DNA from: Veillonella magna DSM 19857
Lineage (GTDB): Bacteria > Bacillota > Negativicutes > Veillonellales > Veillonellaceae
Assembly (NCBI RefSeq): GCF_000428745.1
Contig: NZ_AUAN01000009.1
Location: forward strand, 40,466 to 104,465
Reading direction: 5' to 3'
Length of the DNA: 64,000 nt
Shown: positions 1 through 8,884 of the stretch, piece by piece
How positions within the stretch are numbered: the stretch's first letter is position 1
Layout: every line of letters starts with the position of its first letter
The notes under the pieces: generated by a model
The model's database searches: none
Told to the model about the DNA's origin: nothing
The model's input: only the letters and a program-made list of their open reading frames with translations
Position numbers and translations under genes: made by a program

Positions 1-76
1 GTGCCGCCTCCGCTACCTGATTACATCCCAACATACCAACAATACCGAGAGCCACCATCCATTCTTTTTTCATCAT
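1..76 (-). CDS. N-terminus of a lipoprotein or secreted protein (partial)
   Basis: Only the first 25 codons are in the window; the gene runs off the left edge. An ATG-ATG start follows an AGGAG ribosome site by 4 to 7 bases. The peptide begins with two Met, two Lys and a hydrophobic stretch, then LGCN, which fits a lipobox, and shortly after AEAA, which could instead be a signal peptidase I site. It is therefore an exported protein, either lipid-anchored or secreted. Nothing identifies its function. Confidence 0.6.
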   Translation of the reverse strand, partial: MMKKEWMVALGIVGMLGCNQVAEAA

Positions 77-154
77 CCAACTCCTATCTACTATTTTCAC
101 AAGTATATACTACTATTCATTTTACTATAGATTAATAGAATTACCAACTGTCCA

Positions 155-199
155 TAAAAAATAGCCGGTTGTGGATTTCTCTCATCCATAACCGACTAT
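155..199 (-). terminator. Rho-independent terminator of the pxp operon
   Basis: An imperfect inverted repeat (161-176 with 184-199) is followed on the minus strand by a run of T at 155-160. It lies downstream of pxpC, the last gene of the minus-strand operon. The rest of 77-428 shows no gene; it would hold the promoter of the gene that starts at 76. Confidence 0.65.
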
Positions 200-428
200 G
201 TTTATCTATATCATTGACTACGCTAAAAATTCATCGCTGTCGAACGCACACAATACCCGGCTACTCCGGTCTGTCGCGGTATATCTGACAATCATCTATC
301 GTCAATCCTTCCGGCACATATACCAAGCAAATTTACCACACAGAAAATAGCGGCCAATGCGCAAACAACAATTGGTAATCACTATACATGGCAACATACT
401 CTTACAAGCTTCGTTCTTCCTAAGCGAC

Positions 429-1469
429 CTAAACATAACTATCATTCCTGATGGAGAGTCTTTTCTCAGTCTCTCCCCATGGAAGAACGGATGAATACAA
501 TAAAGAAACCGCTTTTTCTTTAGTCTGCACCCACGAGGCTTCTCTTTCTTTATATTCCCGATATAACGCCTGTGCTTCTTCCACTGTCACCTCGGTAAAA
601 TGAATCGTCGTCTCTACCGGCATCTGAGCCAATCGCGGTAAATCCGGTGTAATGACCGTACCGATTTTAGTATAGCCACCGGTTGTTTGCCGATCGGCCA
701 TCAAGATAATCGGTTGTCCGTCAGACGGTACTTGAATGGAGCCGAACACAGCACCATCGGAAATGATATCTGCCCCATCCGTATGTGTTAATGCCTGTCC
801 GGCCAAGCGATAGCCCATGCGATCCGAAGTAGGTGTAATGAGATACGGTGAAGTAAAAAATATGTGTCGCGCTTCTTTTGTAAATCGTTCATGTTGCGGT
901 CCCAATACTACACGAATCGGTGTTGTTCCATTAAACGGTCCCTCATAATCGGGATCCACGTGAAGCTGTGGTACTTCAACAGTGCGCGCCACGGTAAGTA
1001 CATCATCCTTTTGTAACTTGCGTCCTTTAAAACCACCGATACCGGATTTTCCGTGAGTAGCTACGCTGCCGTTTACCGGTGTCACCCGTACTCCGCCGCG
1101 CACCGCAATATACATGCGCACCCCATAGCTGGCAAAACCGGTAGTCACTTCATCACCGGGAGCTACTGCCAACGGTGTATTCATAGGAACCGGCGCACCG
1201 TTAACAGCCGGAGACATATCTGCACCGGTAAAGGCAATGACAGCCGGACCTTCACTGATAAAGCTAGGTCCCATAACCGTGCACTCCAGTGCTCCCATAT
1301 CTGTATCATTGCCTACCAGCCGCTGACCCAAGCGATAGCTTTCGCCGTCCATCGCCCCCGCAACGGGCATGCCGTATTGTTGATAGCCGATGCGTCCCGC
1401 ATCTTGTACGGTAGTGAGCATTCCCGGCATAGTAATGCGCCATGCTGTTGTTTCTTTACCGATTGCCAT
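429..1469 (-). CDS. pxpC: 5-oxoprolinase subunit C (KipA family)
   Basis: Subunit of the prokaryotic ATP-dependent 5-oxoprolinase PxpABC, which opens 5-oxoproline to glutamate in the cytoplasm. The protein (346 residues from the chosen ATG) has the family pattern TTVQDAGRIGYQQYGMP near residues 18-34, GAMD just after, and the C-terminal stretch RQTTGGYTKIGTVITPDLPR. A GTG three codons further up is only one base from the AGGAG site, so the ATG at 1469, ten bases away, is the better start. It overlaps the end of pxpB by 14 bases, consistent with translational coupling. The family was formerly annotated as allophanate hydrolase subunit 2 or antagonist of KipI; the presence of pxpA and pxpB favours oxoprolinase. 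Confidence 0.9.
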   Translation of the reverse strand: MAIGKETTAWRITMPGMLTTVQDAGRIGYQQYGMPVAGAMDGESYRLGQRLVGNDTDMGALECTVMGPSFISEGPAVIAFTGADMSPAVNGAPVPMNTPLAVAPGDEVTTGFASYGVRMYIAVRGGVRVTPVNGSVATHGKSGIGGFKGRKLQKDDVLTVARTVEVPQLHVDPDYEGPFNGTTPIRVVLGPQHERFTKEARHIFFTSPYLITPTSDRMGYRLAGQALTHTDGADIISDGAVFGSIQVPSDGQPIILMADRQTTGGYTKIGTVITPDLPRLAQMPVETTIHFTEVTVEEAQALYREYKEREASWVQTKEKAVSLLYSSVLPWGETEKRLSIRNDSYV

Positions 1470-2241
1470 TAAGCTCACGCTCCTTTACTTCATGCACCGT
1501 TACCGTATAGCCACTGCCCAAGGCGGCAATCCGTTGATATTCCTCCTCCGTAATCGGCACATACCGCACGTAGTCGCCGGCACTGAGCAGCGTCGGCTGC
1601 TCCTTGCTACCGTCATAGAGCGTTAACGGTGTACGGCCGATAATCTGCCAACCGCCGGGAGATTCGGACGGATAAATCCCCGTCTGCGCACCGGCAATCC
1701 CGACAGAGCCCGCCGGGATTAAGGTACGCGGTGTCGATAACCGTGGCGTCGCCAGCGCCTGATTCATGCCACCTAAATAGGTAAAGCCGGGAATGAAACC
1801 CAACATGTATACCAAATAATCGGTGCCACTGTGCATAGCCACAACTTCACTTTCACTGAGACCCGTATGATTACATACGTTTTCAATATCCATACCATAC
1901 TCACCGCCATAGACGGTAGGGATTTCTACAATGCGCACCGTGTCCGATGTTTCACCACTCTTCGCATCAGCGGCAATACATTGAATGTGATGGCACAGTT
2001 CTTCGTACGATACAATCAGCGGATTGTACACCACCAACAGCGAAGCATAGGTCGGCACCATTTCTACAATACCCGACGCCGTCTCTTCACTTAGTGCTGT
2101 TACCACATGGCGAATACGTTTATTAATATCCGGAGAAATTGTATCACCAAACACGGCGGATAGCGCACAATCCCCTACAGGGGCAAAGGTTAATGCCGTC
2201 GTCATATCCGATGTGCCTCCGGATGAAGCTTGTATACCCAT
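1456..2241 (-). CDS. pxpB: 5-oxoprolinase subunit B (KipI family)
   Basis: Second subunit of the 5-oxoprolinase, 261 residues. Recognisable family blocks are MLGFIPGFTYLGGM in the middle and PRTLIPAGSVGIAGAQTGIY followed by SPGGWQIIGRTPL near the end; this cyclophilin-like C-terminal fold pairs with PxpC. The ATG at 2241 has AAGGAG seven bases upstream. A second Met at residue 13 (MTTALTFAPVG) matches where most relatives begin, but it has no better ribosome site. It lies 17 bases after the NRAMP-related permease, in the same operon. Confidence 0.9.
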   Translation of the reverse strand: MGIQASSGGTSDMTTALTFAPVGDCALSAVFGDTISPDINKRIRHVVTALSEETASGIVEMVPTYASLLVVYNPLIVSYEELCHHIQCIAADAKSGETSDTVRIVEIPTVYGGEYGMDIENVCNHTGLSESEVVAMHSGTDYLVYMLGFIPGFTYLGGMNQALATPRLSTPRTLIPAGSVGIAGAQTGIYPSESPGGWQIIGRTPLTLYDGSKEQPTLLSAGDYVRYVPITEEEYQRIAALGSGYTVTVHEVKERELNGNR

Positions 2242-2258
2242 AGACGATCTCCTTTAAT

Positions 2259-3458
2259 CTAACCTAATAATTTAGAAATTCCCTGCAAGGAAGTGAATCC
2301 GATATATGCGGAGATAACTACTACGGCCCAGCCGGCCCAGAACAAGAAATTCGAGTGCTTGTAATCGCCGACAATTTCTTTTTTCTTTGCTGCCAAAAGC
2401 ATTACTGCCAAGGTTACCGGCAAAATCAAACCGTTCAAGGAGCCTGCTACGATGAGCAGCATAGCCGGTTTGCCCATGAAGAGAAGAATCAATGTGGAAA
2501 TAATTATGAAACCGATAATCCACCAGTTTTCACGAGCTCCCACAGGTTTAAAGAGTGTTTTCAAAAATGACACGGACGTGTAAGCGGCCCCTACTACTGA
2601 GGTAATAGCTGCACAGAAGAATACGATACCGAAGATTTTATACCCTACCTGACCGGCCGGTTTGAGGAAGGCATCTGCTGCCGGGTTCGATGCATCGAGA
2701 AGCGCCCCTTGCGATACAACGCCAAGCACTGCTAGGAAGAATAAAATACGAACCAAGGTAGCTACCCCCATACCGAGTGTAGCCGACTTACGCACCTGTC
2801 CCAGATTTTCTTCACCTACGATACCCGCATCAATTAAACGATGTCCACCGGAAAAGGTAATGTAACCGCCAACCGTACCGCCTAATAAAGTAATGGTTGC
2901 TAACCACTGATATTCCGTAGGCATAACCGTATGTGCTACCGCTGTACCTACCGGCGGCGTCGATACAATCATTACATACCCGATAAGCAAAATCATGAGA
3001 ATACCCAAATACTTTGTTAATTGGTCCATCGCCTGCGCTGCCCGATAAGACATAAAAATTCCTACACCGATAACAGCGGAAATGATAGCGCCCACTTCTG
3101 TACTGGTACCGAACATAACGTTCATCCCCAAAGCGGCACCGCCGATATTACCGATGTTAAACGCCAAACCACCTAAAGCTACCAAAAAGGCTACGAAATA
3201 GCCCAGCCCCGGCAATACCTTATTGGCAATATCCTGACCGCGCATCTTAGACACGGCAATAATAGACCATACATTAATCTGTGCGATATACGCTAAAATA
3301 ACCGACGCTATAATAACGAATGCAAAATCGGCTTCGTACTTCGCCGTAAAGGCTGCCGTTTGCGTCATAAATCCAGGCCCGATAGCCGACGTAGCCATCA
3401 GGAAGGCCGCACCGATAAGCACGGACCAGCTTTTCTTCTGATTCGGATCTTTGCTCAT
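2259..3458 (-). CDS. NRAMP-related permease of the oxoprolinase operon (YcsG-like)
   Basis: Integral membrane protein of 399 residues with about eleven hydrophobic segments, belonging to the NRAMP superfamily. In Bacillus subtilis a gene of this kind (ycsG) lies between ycsF (pxpA) and kipI/kipA, the same order as here. The first helix reads IGPGFMTQTAAF and lacks the DPGN metal-binding motif of true Mn/Fe NRAMP carriers. The sixth helix region (GGTVGGYITFSGGH) lacks the usual MPH. I infer a non-metal substrate, most simply 5-oxoproline, from the operon; this is untested. It is not a normal MntH. Confidence 0.8.
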   Translation of the reverse strand: MSKDPNQKKSWSVLIGAAFLMATSAIGPGFMTQTAAFTAKYEADFAFVIIASVILAYIAQINVWSIIAVSKMRGQDIANKVLPGLGYFVAFLVALGGLAFNIGNIGGAALGMNVMFGTSTEVGAIISAVIGVGIFMSYRAAQAMDQLTKYLGILMILLIGYVMIVSTPPVGTAVAHTVMPTEYQWLATITLLGGTVGGYITFSGGHRLIDAGIVGEENLGQVRKSATLGMGVATLVRILFFLAVLGVVSQGALLDASNPAADAFLKPAGQVGYKIFGIVFFCAAITSVVGAAYTSVSFLKTLFKPVGARENWWIIGFIIISTLILLFMGKPAMLLIVAGSLNGLILPVTLAVMLLAAKKKEIVGDYKHSNFLFWAGWAVVVISAYIGFTSLQGISKLLG

Positions 3459-3653
3459 AATAAAGCCCCCAAACTATCTTTCCATACTACAAAACAAATT
3501 TTGTTACACTCTCATGTAAACGAATTATCTTTACGCGCTCAAATCAATTACCTTTGCACGCGATTTATAGAAACTATCGTTCCATACTACTCATATGATG
3601 TTAAACACATATACTACTAATCACGTCATCACTGCTATCAGTACTGCTTGTAC

Positions 3654-4418
3654 TCAATCACGACCAATGAAATGGCAGACCTCAATACCTGCCTTCTCCA
3701 ATCCCTCTCTGATCGTAGCCGTAAAGGCCAACGCCGACGGGTTATCTCCATGTACACATACGGAATCGGCAACAATTTCAATTTCCTTACCGGTGTTGGT
3801 AACTACCGTGCCCTTTTGAATCATTTGCAAAATACGTTCCAACGCTTCTTGCGGATCTTTAATAAAGGCCCCCTCTTGATTACGTGGTACCAGCGTTCCC
3901 TGCTCTGTATAACCTCGATCGGCAAATACTTCTTGAATGACTTTGAGGCCACGCTGTTTAGCTTTGGTAGCAATGTAGCTGCCGCTTAATGCCATGATAT
4001 ACACACCGGGATTCATCGCTTCAATGCCATCCAATACGGCATCGGCCAATCTTGGTTCCACACAAGCCGTGTTATAGAAGGCACCGTGAAGCTTTATATG
4101 CTGCAACGGTACATCGGCCGCCGCACAAAACGCACTGAGTGCGCCCACCTGATATTGCATATACGTCCGCGCTTCATCCGGTGTTACATCAAGCTTGCGA
4201 CGACCAAATCCCATCAAGTCCGGATAACCGGGATGCGCCCCTACGGCTACGCCTCGTTCTTTGCAAAGTCGCACCGTCTTTTCCATAATCAATGGATCTC
4301 CTGCATGCCAACCGCAAGCCACATTGGCACTGGTTACCTGCTTTAACACTTCGCTATCCATACCTAAGGTATAGTTACCAAAGCTTTCACCTAAATCACT
4401 GTTTAAATCGATTCGCAT
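3654..4418 (-). CDS. pxpA: 5-oxoprolinase subunit A (LamB/YcsF family)
   Basis: Third subunit of PxpABC, 254 residues. The N-terminus MRIDLNSDLGESFG and the motif NVACGWHAGDP are diagnostic of the LamB/YcsF family. The open frame extends 47 codons further up without family similarity. The ATG at 4418 follows GGGAGG by eight bases and is the real start. It is the first gene of the pxp operon, with a 195-base gap before the permease, and it is divergent from the LysR gene at 4705. Confidence 0.92.
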   Translation of the reverse strand: MRIDLNSDLGESFGNYTLGMDSEVLKQVTSANVACGWHAGDPLIMEKTVRLCKERGVAVGAHPGYPDLMGFGRRKLDVTPDEARTYMQYQVGALSAFCAAADVPLQHIKLHGAFYNTACVEPRLADAVLDGIEAMNPGVYIMALSGSYIATKAKQRGLKVIQEVFADRGYTEQGTLVPRNQEGAFIKDPQEALERILQMIQKGTVVTNTGKEIEIVADSVCVHGDNPSALAFTATIREGLEKAGIEVCHFIGRD

Positions 4419-4613
4419 GTGCCGCGCCTCCCATCGTATATAACCAATACTATGTATCCTGGTTATTTCTCTCTCTTGAATATTATATGTACAAATAAAA
4501 TATTCTATAGAACTTTTACAAGATAAATTATAGTCACAATTATCGGTTAGTGCGAACAAACTTTACAAGCCATACCCACAAGTTTAATCTTGTATGCACT
4601 GACAGAACATGTT

Positions 4614-4634
4614 ACACTTGGTATAGACAAGTGT
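4614..4634. promoter_or_regulatory. LysR-type operator candidate between pxpA and the LysR gene
   Basis: A perfect 7-bp inverted repeat, ACACTTG and CAAGTGT separated by seven bases, sits in the 286-base divergent region, about 70 bases before the LysR start codon. A TATTAT hexamer at 4634-4639 overlaps its right edge. The layout matches the usual autoregulatory site of LysR regulators that control a divergent operon. The site is seen directly; its function is inferred. Confidence 0.55.
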
Positions 4635-4704
4635 ATTATAAAGCATAAAAATCATACGCAATGTCACACCATCGACCGTTATAACAAAGAGAGAGGTTTT
4701 ACCT

Positions 4705-5658
4705 ATGACAAATAGTGAGAAATGCTTTATTATCACGGCTCATACCTTACACATGGGTAAGGCTGCCGAAATTTTATTTACATCCCAACAGGCGGTAAGC
4801 GACAATATTCGTCGTCTGGAGAAAGAACACGGTGTCACGCTTTTCTTTCGCAAGCCTCAGCTTGCCTTGACACCGGAAGGACGAATTCTTTTAAAAGCAT
4901 TGGAACGTATTCAAATTATCGAAAACAATATGAAAAACGATTTACAGCTTCTTCATACGGCCAGTCAAGGAACATTGCGCTTTGGCATGGGGTCCTATCG
5001 CGTACATGACTCGGTCGTAGAAATGTTGACCGACTTTCGTCAATTGTATCCGGATATTCGTGTAGACGTTATGTATGAAGATACTCGGCGCTTGGAGGAG
5101 CTACTGCTACGCGGTCAATTGGATGTAATCATCGGATTCAACATCATCAATCATGAAGATTTTGATAAGCGTTCGCTCGTTCATGAGCAACCCGGTGTTA
5201 TGGGTACCGACTCTTTGCTGCAACGCTATTTCTTGCCCGATGAATTAGATCGCTTTTCCCGTGAAGGCATTTCTGTTAAGGAGTTTGAAACATTACCGCT
5301 TATCGCTAATTATCCGATTGGCAGCTTGTGGCTTAATTACAAACAAACCTTTGATAAGATGGACATTCATCCCCACATCATTGCGTCCAGTAATGATTTT
5401 TCAAAAATTCTACGCCTCTGCGCTGCCGACTATGGCGTCGCCTTATGCCCGCTGTTTTTATCACAAATTATTAAGAAGGTTAATTCGTCTACCAATCGCT
5501 TCAATCCGATTCACATCTTTCCATTTCCTGCATTGGGCTGGGTAAACTCTATTGATCTTGCCACGCATAAAATGGCCAGTCACAGCAATTACTTAGAGGA
5601 CTTTATTCAAATTATTACCACTCATATTGCTTCTCCGCGCGATAACTTTACACTGTAG
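4705..5658 (+). CDS. LysR family transcriptional regulator
   Basis: DNA-binding regulator of 317 residues. It has an N-terminal winged helix-turn-helix (residues 1-60, including LHMGKAAEILFTSQQAVSDN and a conserved LTPEGRILL) and a periplasmic-binding-like effector domain from about residue 90. GAGAGG precedes the ATG. It is divergent from pxpA and 38 bases ahead of guaD on the same strand, so it probably controls the oxoproline operon, its own transcript with guanine deaminase, or both. The effector is unknown. Confidence 0.9.
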   Translation: MTNSEKCFIITAHTLHMGKAAEILFTSQQAVSDNIRRLEKEHGVTLFFRKPQLALTPEGRILLKALERIQIIENNMKNDLQLLHTASQGTLRFGMGSYRVHDSVVEMLTDFRQLYPDIRVDVMYEDTRRLEELLLRGQLDVIIGFNIINHEDFDKRSLVHEQPGVMGTDSLLQRYFLPDELDRFSREGISVKEFETLPLIANYPIGSLWLNYKQTFDKMDIHPHIIASSNDFSKILRLCAADYGVALCPLFLSQIIKKVNSSTNRFNPIHIFPFPALGWVNSIDLATHKMASHSNYLEDFIQIITTHIASPRDNFTL

Positions 5659-5696
5659 CTATCTTCGCAGAAGCACATTCCCCAAAGGAGTTCGCC

Positions 5697-6962
5697 ATGA
5701 ATTCATATCTTTTATTAGGCACCATACTTTCACCGGACACACCCTCTCACCTATCTACCTATAAGGCAATGCTTATCCGTGACGGTCACATTGCAGATGT
5801 GTTTAGCACGATCCCCTCTACCGACATCGTGTCTTCCGATATACCTCGTATTGATACCGGCACCGCCCTCATCATTCCCGGATTTTCGGATATTCATCTG
5901 CATGCTCCGCAATTCGCCAATCTTGGTCTCGGCCTTGACGAAGAACTGTTGCCTTGGCTGGAAACCTATACATTTCCGGAAGAAAGTAAATATAAAGACA
6001 TCTCTTATGCCACCACCATGTACACCTCCTTCACCAAGGCTCTATTAACCAACGGCATTACCTCCTCGGTTATCTTTGCCTCCATTCACACACCGGCTAC
6101 ACTTCAGCTTATGACACTATTGGAGCGCGCAGGACTACGCGCCTTCGTCGGCAAAGTAAATATGGATCGTAACTCACCCGATTACTATCAAGAAACTACC
6201 GAAGAAAGTATCGCTGCTACCACCGACTGGCTCACGGCGGCACGTCAATTCAAGCAGGTTCGACCTATACTTACTCCTCGCTTCGTTCCTTCCTGTACTC
6301 CGAAATTGATGAAAGCTCTTGCACGCTTAGCCGATGCTTACCAAGTGCCGGTGCAATCCCATCTTTCCGAAAATCGCGATGAGATTACTTGGGTACGGGA
6401 CCTTCATCCGGAATGCCATAATTATTTAGATGTATATCGCCACTATGGATTACTGCGGGGTCCTCGCCAAACTATCATGGCCCATTGCGTGTGGTGTACA
6501 GAGGAAGAAAAGCAAATGCTTGCAGACTACGAAGTCATTGTAGCCCATGCGCCGTTCTCCAATGCAGACCTAGCCTCCGGGATTGCACCCATTGCCGACT
6601 TACAACAACGCGGTATCCCTATCGGTCTCTGCTCGGATATTTCCGGTGGTCATGAGCTTTTTATGCCGCGCACAATCGCTATGGCAGCCATGATGGCCAA
6701 GGAGCGCGCTACTTTATGCGGCGGCCACACACTTACTACCACGGAGCTTTTCTATATGGCTACGCACGGCGGCGGAATCTTTCCACAGATTGGTCATTTT
6801 GCCCCGGACTACGCAGCGGACTTTCTGATTATCGACGATAGCAATCTTTGCTTACCGAATCATTCGTATACACCGTTCCAACGTTTACAGCGTTTCCTGT
6901 ATAACGGCGAACCCCGCCAAATTACTGATGTTTACGTGGCCGGTAAGCGCTGCCAACGATAG
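5697..6962 (+). CDS. guaD: guanine deaminase (amidohydrolase)
   Basis: Converts guanine to xanthine and ammonia in purine salvage or nitrogen scavenging. At 421 residues it is of normal family length. Metal-site motifs are HLH at residues 67-69, QSHLSEN, MAHCVW and SDISGG. The segment GLGLDEELLPWLETYTFPEE is characteristic of guanine deaminase as opposed to other amidohydrolases. AGGAG lies six bases before the ATG. It follows the LysR gene by 38 bases and is probably cotranscribed with it. A general 8-oxoguanine or cytosine deaminase is less likely. Confidence 0.85.
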   Translation: MNSYLLLGTILSPDTPSHLSTYKAMLIRDGHIADVFSTIPSTDIVSSDIPRIDTGTALIIPGFSDIHLHAPQFANLGLGLDEELLPWLETYTFPEESKYKDISYATTMYTSFTKALLTNGITSSVIFASIHTPATLQLMTLLERAGLRAFVGKVNMDRNSPDYYQETTEESIAATTDWLTAARQFKQVRPILTPRFVPSCTPKLMKALARLADAYQVPVQSHLSENRDEITWVRDLHPECHNYLDVYRHYGLLRGPRQTIMAHCVWCTEEEKQMLADYEVIVAHAPFSNADLASGIAPIADLQQRGIPIGLCSDISGGHELFMPRTIAMAAMMAKERATLCGGHTLTTTELFYMATHGGGIFPQIGHFAPDYAADFLIIDDSNLCLPNHSYTPFQRLQRFLYNGEPRQITDVYVAGKRCQR

Positions 6963-7043
6963 TTTGATATTATCTATGCAAAATTCATATAGATATTCTC
7001 ATTTATTTCATGATTTTATATTCTATTACGTATGCACCTGTGA

Positions 7044-7049
7044 TATAAT
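7044..7049 (+). promoter_or_regulatory. possible -10 element upstream of the MobA-like gene
   Basis: A TATAAT hexamer lies 38 bases before the start codon in the 125-base gap after guaD. No good -35 hexamer is visible at the right distance, so this is a weak promoter call. Confidence 0.35.
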
Positions 7050-7087
7050 TAACCTAAAGATACAATCTTAAGAAGGGGGAATCTACT

Positions 7088-7738
7088 ATGTATGAATCAC
7101 TAGCAAGATTACAACCGGTTATCTTGGCCGGCAGCAACAGCTCGCGCATGGGCTACAACAAAGTATTTGCCAAATTTGGAGGTGACACCTTAATCGAAAC
7201 CATCTATACGATGCTTCGGTTCTCCTTTGAACGAGAACCGATTGTTGTCACTGACAATGCGCAGCTCTTAAAGAATTTTGAACCATTGAAAGATGCTACC
7301 ATAGTAGAAGATAAATACCCCGGACATAATACACTCGGTGCGGTGGCTACTGCTATGGAAAGCTCCGATGCGGAAAACTTTTTTGTTATCGGCGTAGATA
7401 TGCCGTTCCTTTCCCTTGTAGTATTGGAACGTATGGTAGCTGCTCAAGGTATCGCCAGTGTGGTAGTACCGATGTTGAACGGTGAAGACATTTGCTTACA
7501 CGCTATTTATAATCGCTCCCTGTTACCGATTATGAAAGAAAAAATTGCGAACGGCGAAAAATTATTGCATTCGTTCTACAAAGAAGTATCCTTGTTACAA
7601 ATTCCGTTACAGCCGGATTCTTTCGAAGCCGATATCTTCATTGATATCAACACACCGGAAGACCTTGCTTATGCACAGGAACATTTCAAGGAAGTTCACG
7701 AAAAAGATACAGAAAAAATATTGATTCACAAACAGTAA
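7088..7738 (+). CDS. MobA-like molybdenum cofactor guanylyltransferase family protein
   Basis: Nucleotidyltransferase of 216 residues with the NTP-transferase signature LAGSNSSRMGYNK at residues 14-26 (usual form LAGGxSxRMGxxK) and the metal-binding VDMPFL near residue 116. The closest well-known function is MobA, which attaches GMP to molybdopterin. The GG of the loop is GS here, and the protein may act in a related sugar or cofactor pathway. A GAAGGGGG site precedes the ATG. It follows guaD; a molybdenum hydroxylase acting on xanthine would be a logical partner, but none is in the window. Confidence 0.7.
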   Translation: MYESLARLQPVILAGSNSSRMGYNKVFAKFGGDTLIETIYTMLRFSFEREPIVVTDNAQLLKNFEPLKDATIVEDKYPGHNTLGAVATAMESSDAENFFVIGVDMPFLSLVVLERMVAAQGIASVVVPMLNGEDICLHAIYNRSLLPIMKEKIANGEKLLHSFYKEVSLLQIPLQPDSFEADIFIDINTPEDLAYAQEHFKEVHEKDTEKILIHKQ

Positions 7739-7799
7739 TCAATCATGTGGTTATGAGCAGGTACGCTGTAGCGTACCTTGTATCGTACCTCTCTCACAA

Positions 7800-7857
7800 A
7801 AAGGGAGCTGTAACGAGATTAAGTTTTTTAACTTACATTTCAGTTACAGCTCCCTTT
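7800..7857 (-). terminator. Long bidirectional hairpin terminator
   Basis: A perfect 15-bp inverted repeat (7800-7814 with 7843-7857) encloses a second smaller one around 7821-7834. On the minus strand the right arm is followed by five T, so it best terminates minus-strand transcription; it also lies 61 bases after the MobA-like gene. A separate small hairpin sits at 7760-7777. Confidence 0.65.
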
Positions 7858-8163
7858 GCTATGAGTCCAATATACGCCTGCACCATCCCCAATGTTGACG
7901 GAACAAACGGTGCCTCTTCGTCATCTGCACTAGATCGATGCAGACTTTGATGTAGGTTTTGATTTAGATTTGGATATTGATTGCAACATGTCCTCTTCTA
8001 CATTTTCAAATGTATTTTCTTGGGGTTGTTCAAGGATAGCTTCGCTACCTTTCTTTGTACTTTCTTTAGAGATGTTTAGTTTAGTTTCGTTTAGTTTAAG
8101 TATAGGTACAAAAGTTTCGTAACTTTTTACCCTAACCTTTGCCGGTAGTATTGCCGGTACCAT
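7833..8163 (-). pseudogene. Possible frameshifted small gene of unknown function
   Basis: An ATG at 8163 opens a 77-codon frame ending in a Ser/Lys-rich run. One frame over, from about 7990 down to the stop at 7833, the reading continues as a protein-like tail (SADDEEAPFVPSTLGMVQAY, then IGLIAKGAVTEM) that ends inside a minus-strand terminator. This arrangement suggests one gene of about 110 codons broken by a single frameshift near 7950-8000. I do not recognise the product. The alternative is non-coding sequence. The rest of 7739-8296 shows no convincing gene. Confidence 0.3.
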
Positions 8164-8296
8164 TGCAGATTATACGTTCACACAAGCCTGTACTTAACGG
8201 CAATGCATGGATTTATCGCGGATTTAAATCTCCCTATCATCTGTAGTGCAGTCACATTCCCACCTTCTGCATCAGCATATATTTTATCGCTATCAC

Positions 8297-8773
8297 TTAA
8301 TCTAAACGAATATGGCAATATCCGCCGGGATTCTTTTTTAAATATTTTTGATGATACTCTTCAGCAGCATAAAAGTTATGTAATGGCAATACCTCCGTAA
8401 CAATCGGAGCTGACCAAGCATGTTGCAAACGACTAAGAAACTCTTCACAAATAGCTTTATCTTTTTCATCTACATAATAAATACCCGATCGATATTGCGT
8501 TCCTATATCCGGTCCTTGCTTATTCAATGTAGTCGGATCAATCGCATCAAACAGAACTCGTAACAATGATACTAACGTTATCTTTTCATCATCATAGGTA
8601 ACAAAAACAGTTTCCGCCGCACCCGTTGCACCGGTACACACTTCTTCGTACGAAGGATTTACTACTGTTCCGTTTGCATAGCCTACCTCTGTGGCAACAA
8701 CACCGGGAACTCTATCCAATAATGCTTGTACGCCCCAAAAACAACCACCTGCCAAATATATTGTTTTATTCAT
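8297..8773 (-). CDS. msrA: peptide methionine-S-sulfoxide reductase MsrA
   Basis: Reduces the S-epimer of methionine sulfoxide in proteins and free Met, using thioredoxin. The 158-residue protein is a stand-alone MsrA domain with the catalytic GGCFWG at residues 10-15, conserved PSYEEVCTG and EEYHQKYL, and a C-terminal Cys in GGYCH as the likely resolving residue. AGGAGAG precedes the ATG. No msrB is fused or adjacent. Confidence 0.95.
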   Translation of the reverse strand: MNKTIYLAGGCFWGVQALLDRVPGVVATEVGYANGTVVNPSYEEVCTGATGAAETVFVTYDDEKITLVSLLRVLFDAIDPTTLNKQGPDIGTQYRSGIYYVDEKDKAICEEFLSRLQHAWSAPIVTEVLPLHNFYAAEEYHQKYLKKNPGGYCHIRLD

Positions 8774-8884
8774 AATTATCTCTCCTCATACTAATAATTT
8801 TCTCGAAAACTATGTTTTATTCCAATTGTAACCGATAGCTTTTACAAAATCAAATAAGCTACACTGGCTCCAATAATTACATGC

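Noticed and set aside
2259..3458. Manganese transporter MntH
   Set aside because: The DPGN and MPH metal-site motifs are missing and the gene belongs to the oxoprolinase operon.
8203..8400. Small plus-strand ORF of 65 codons
   Set aside because: It overlaps the C-terminus of msrA on the other strand, lacks a ribosome site and has no family features.
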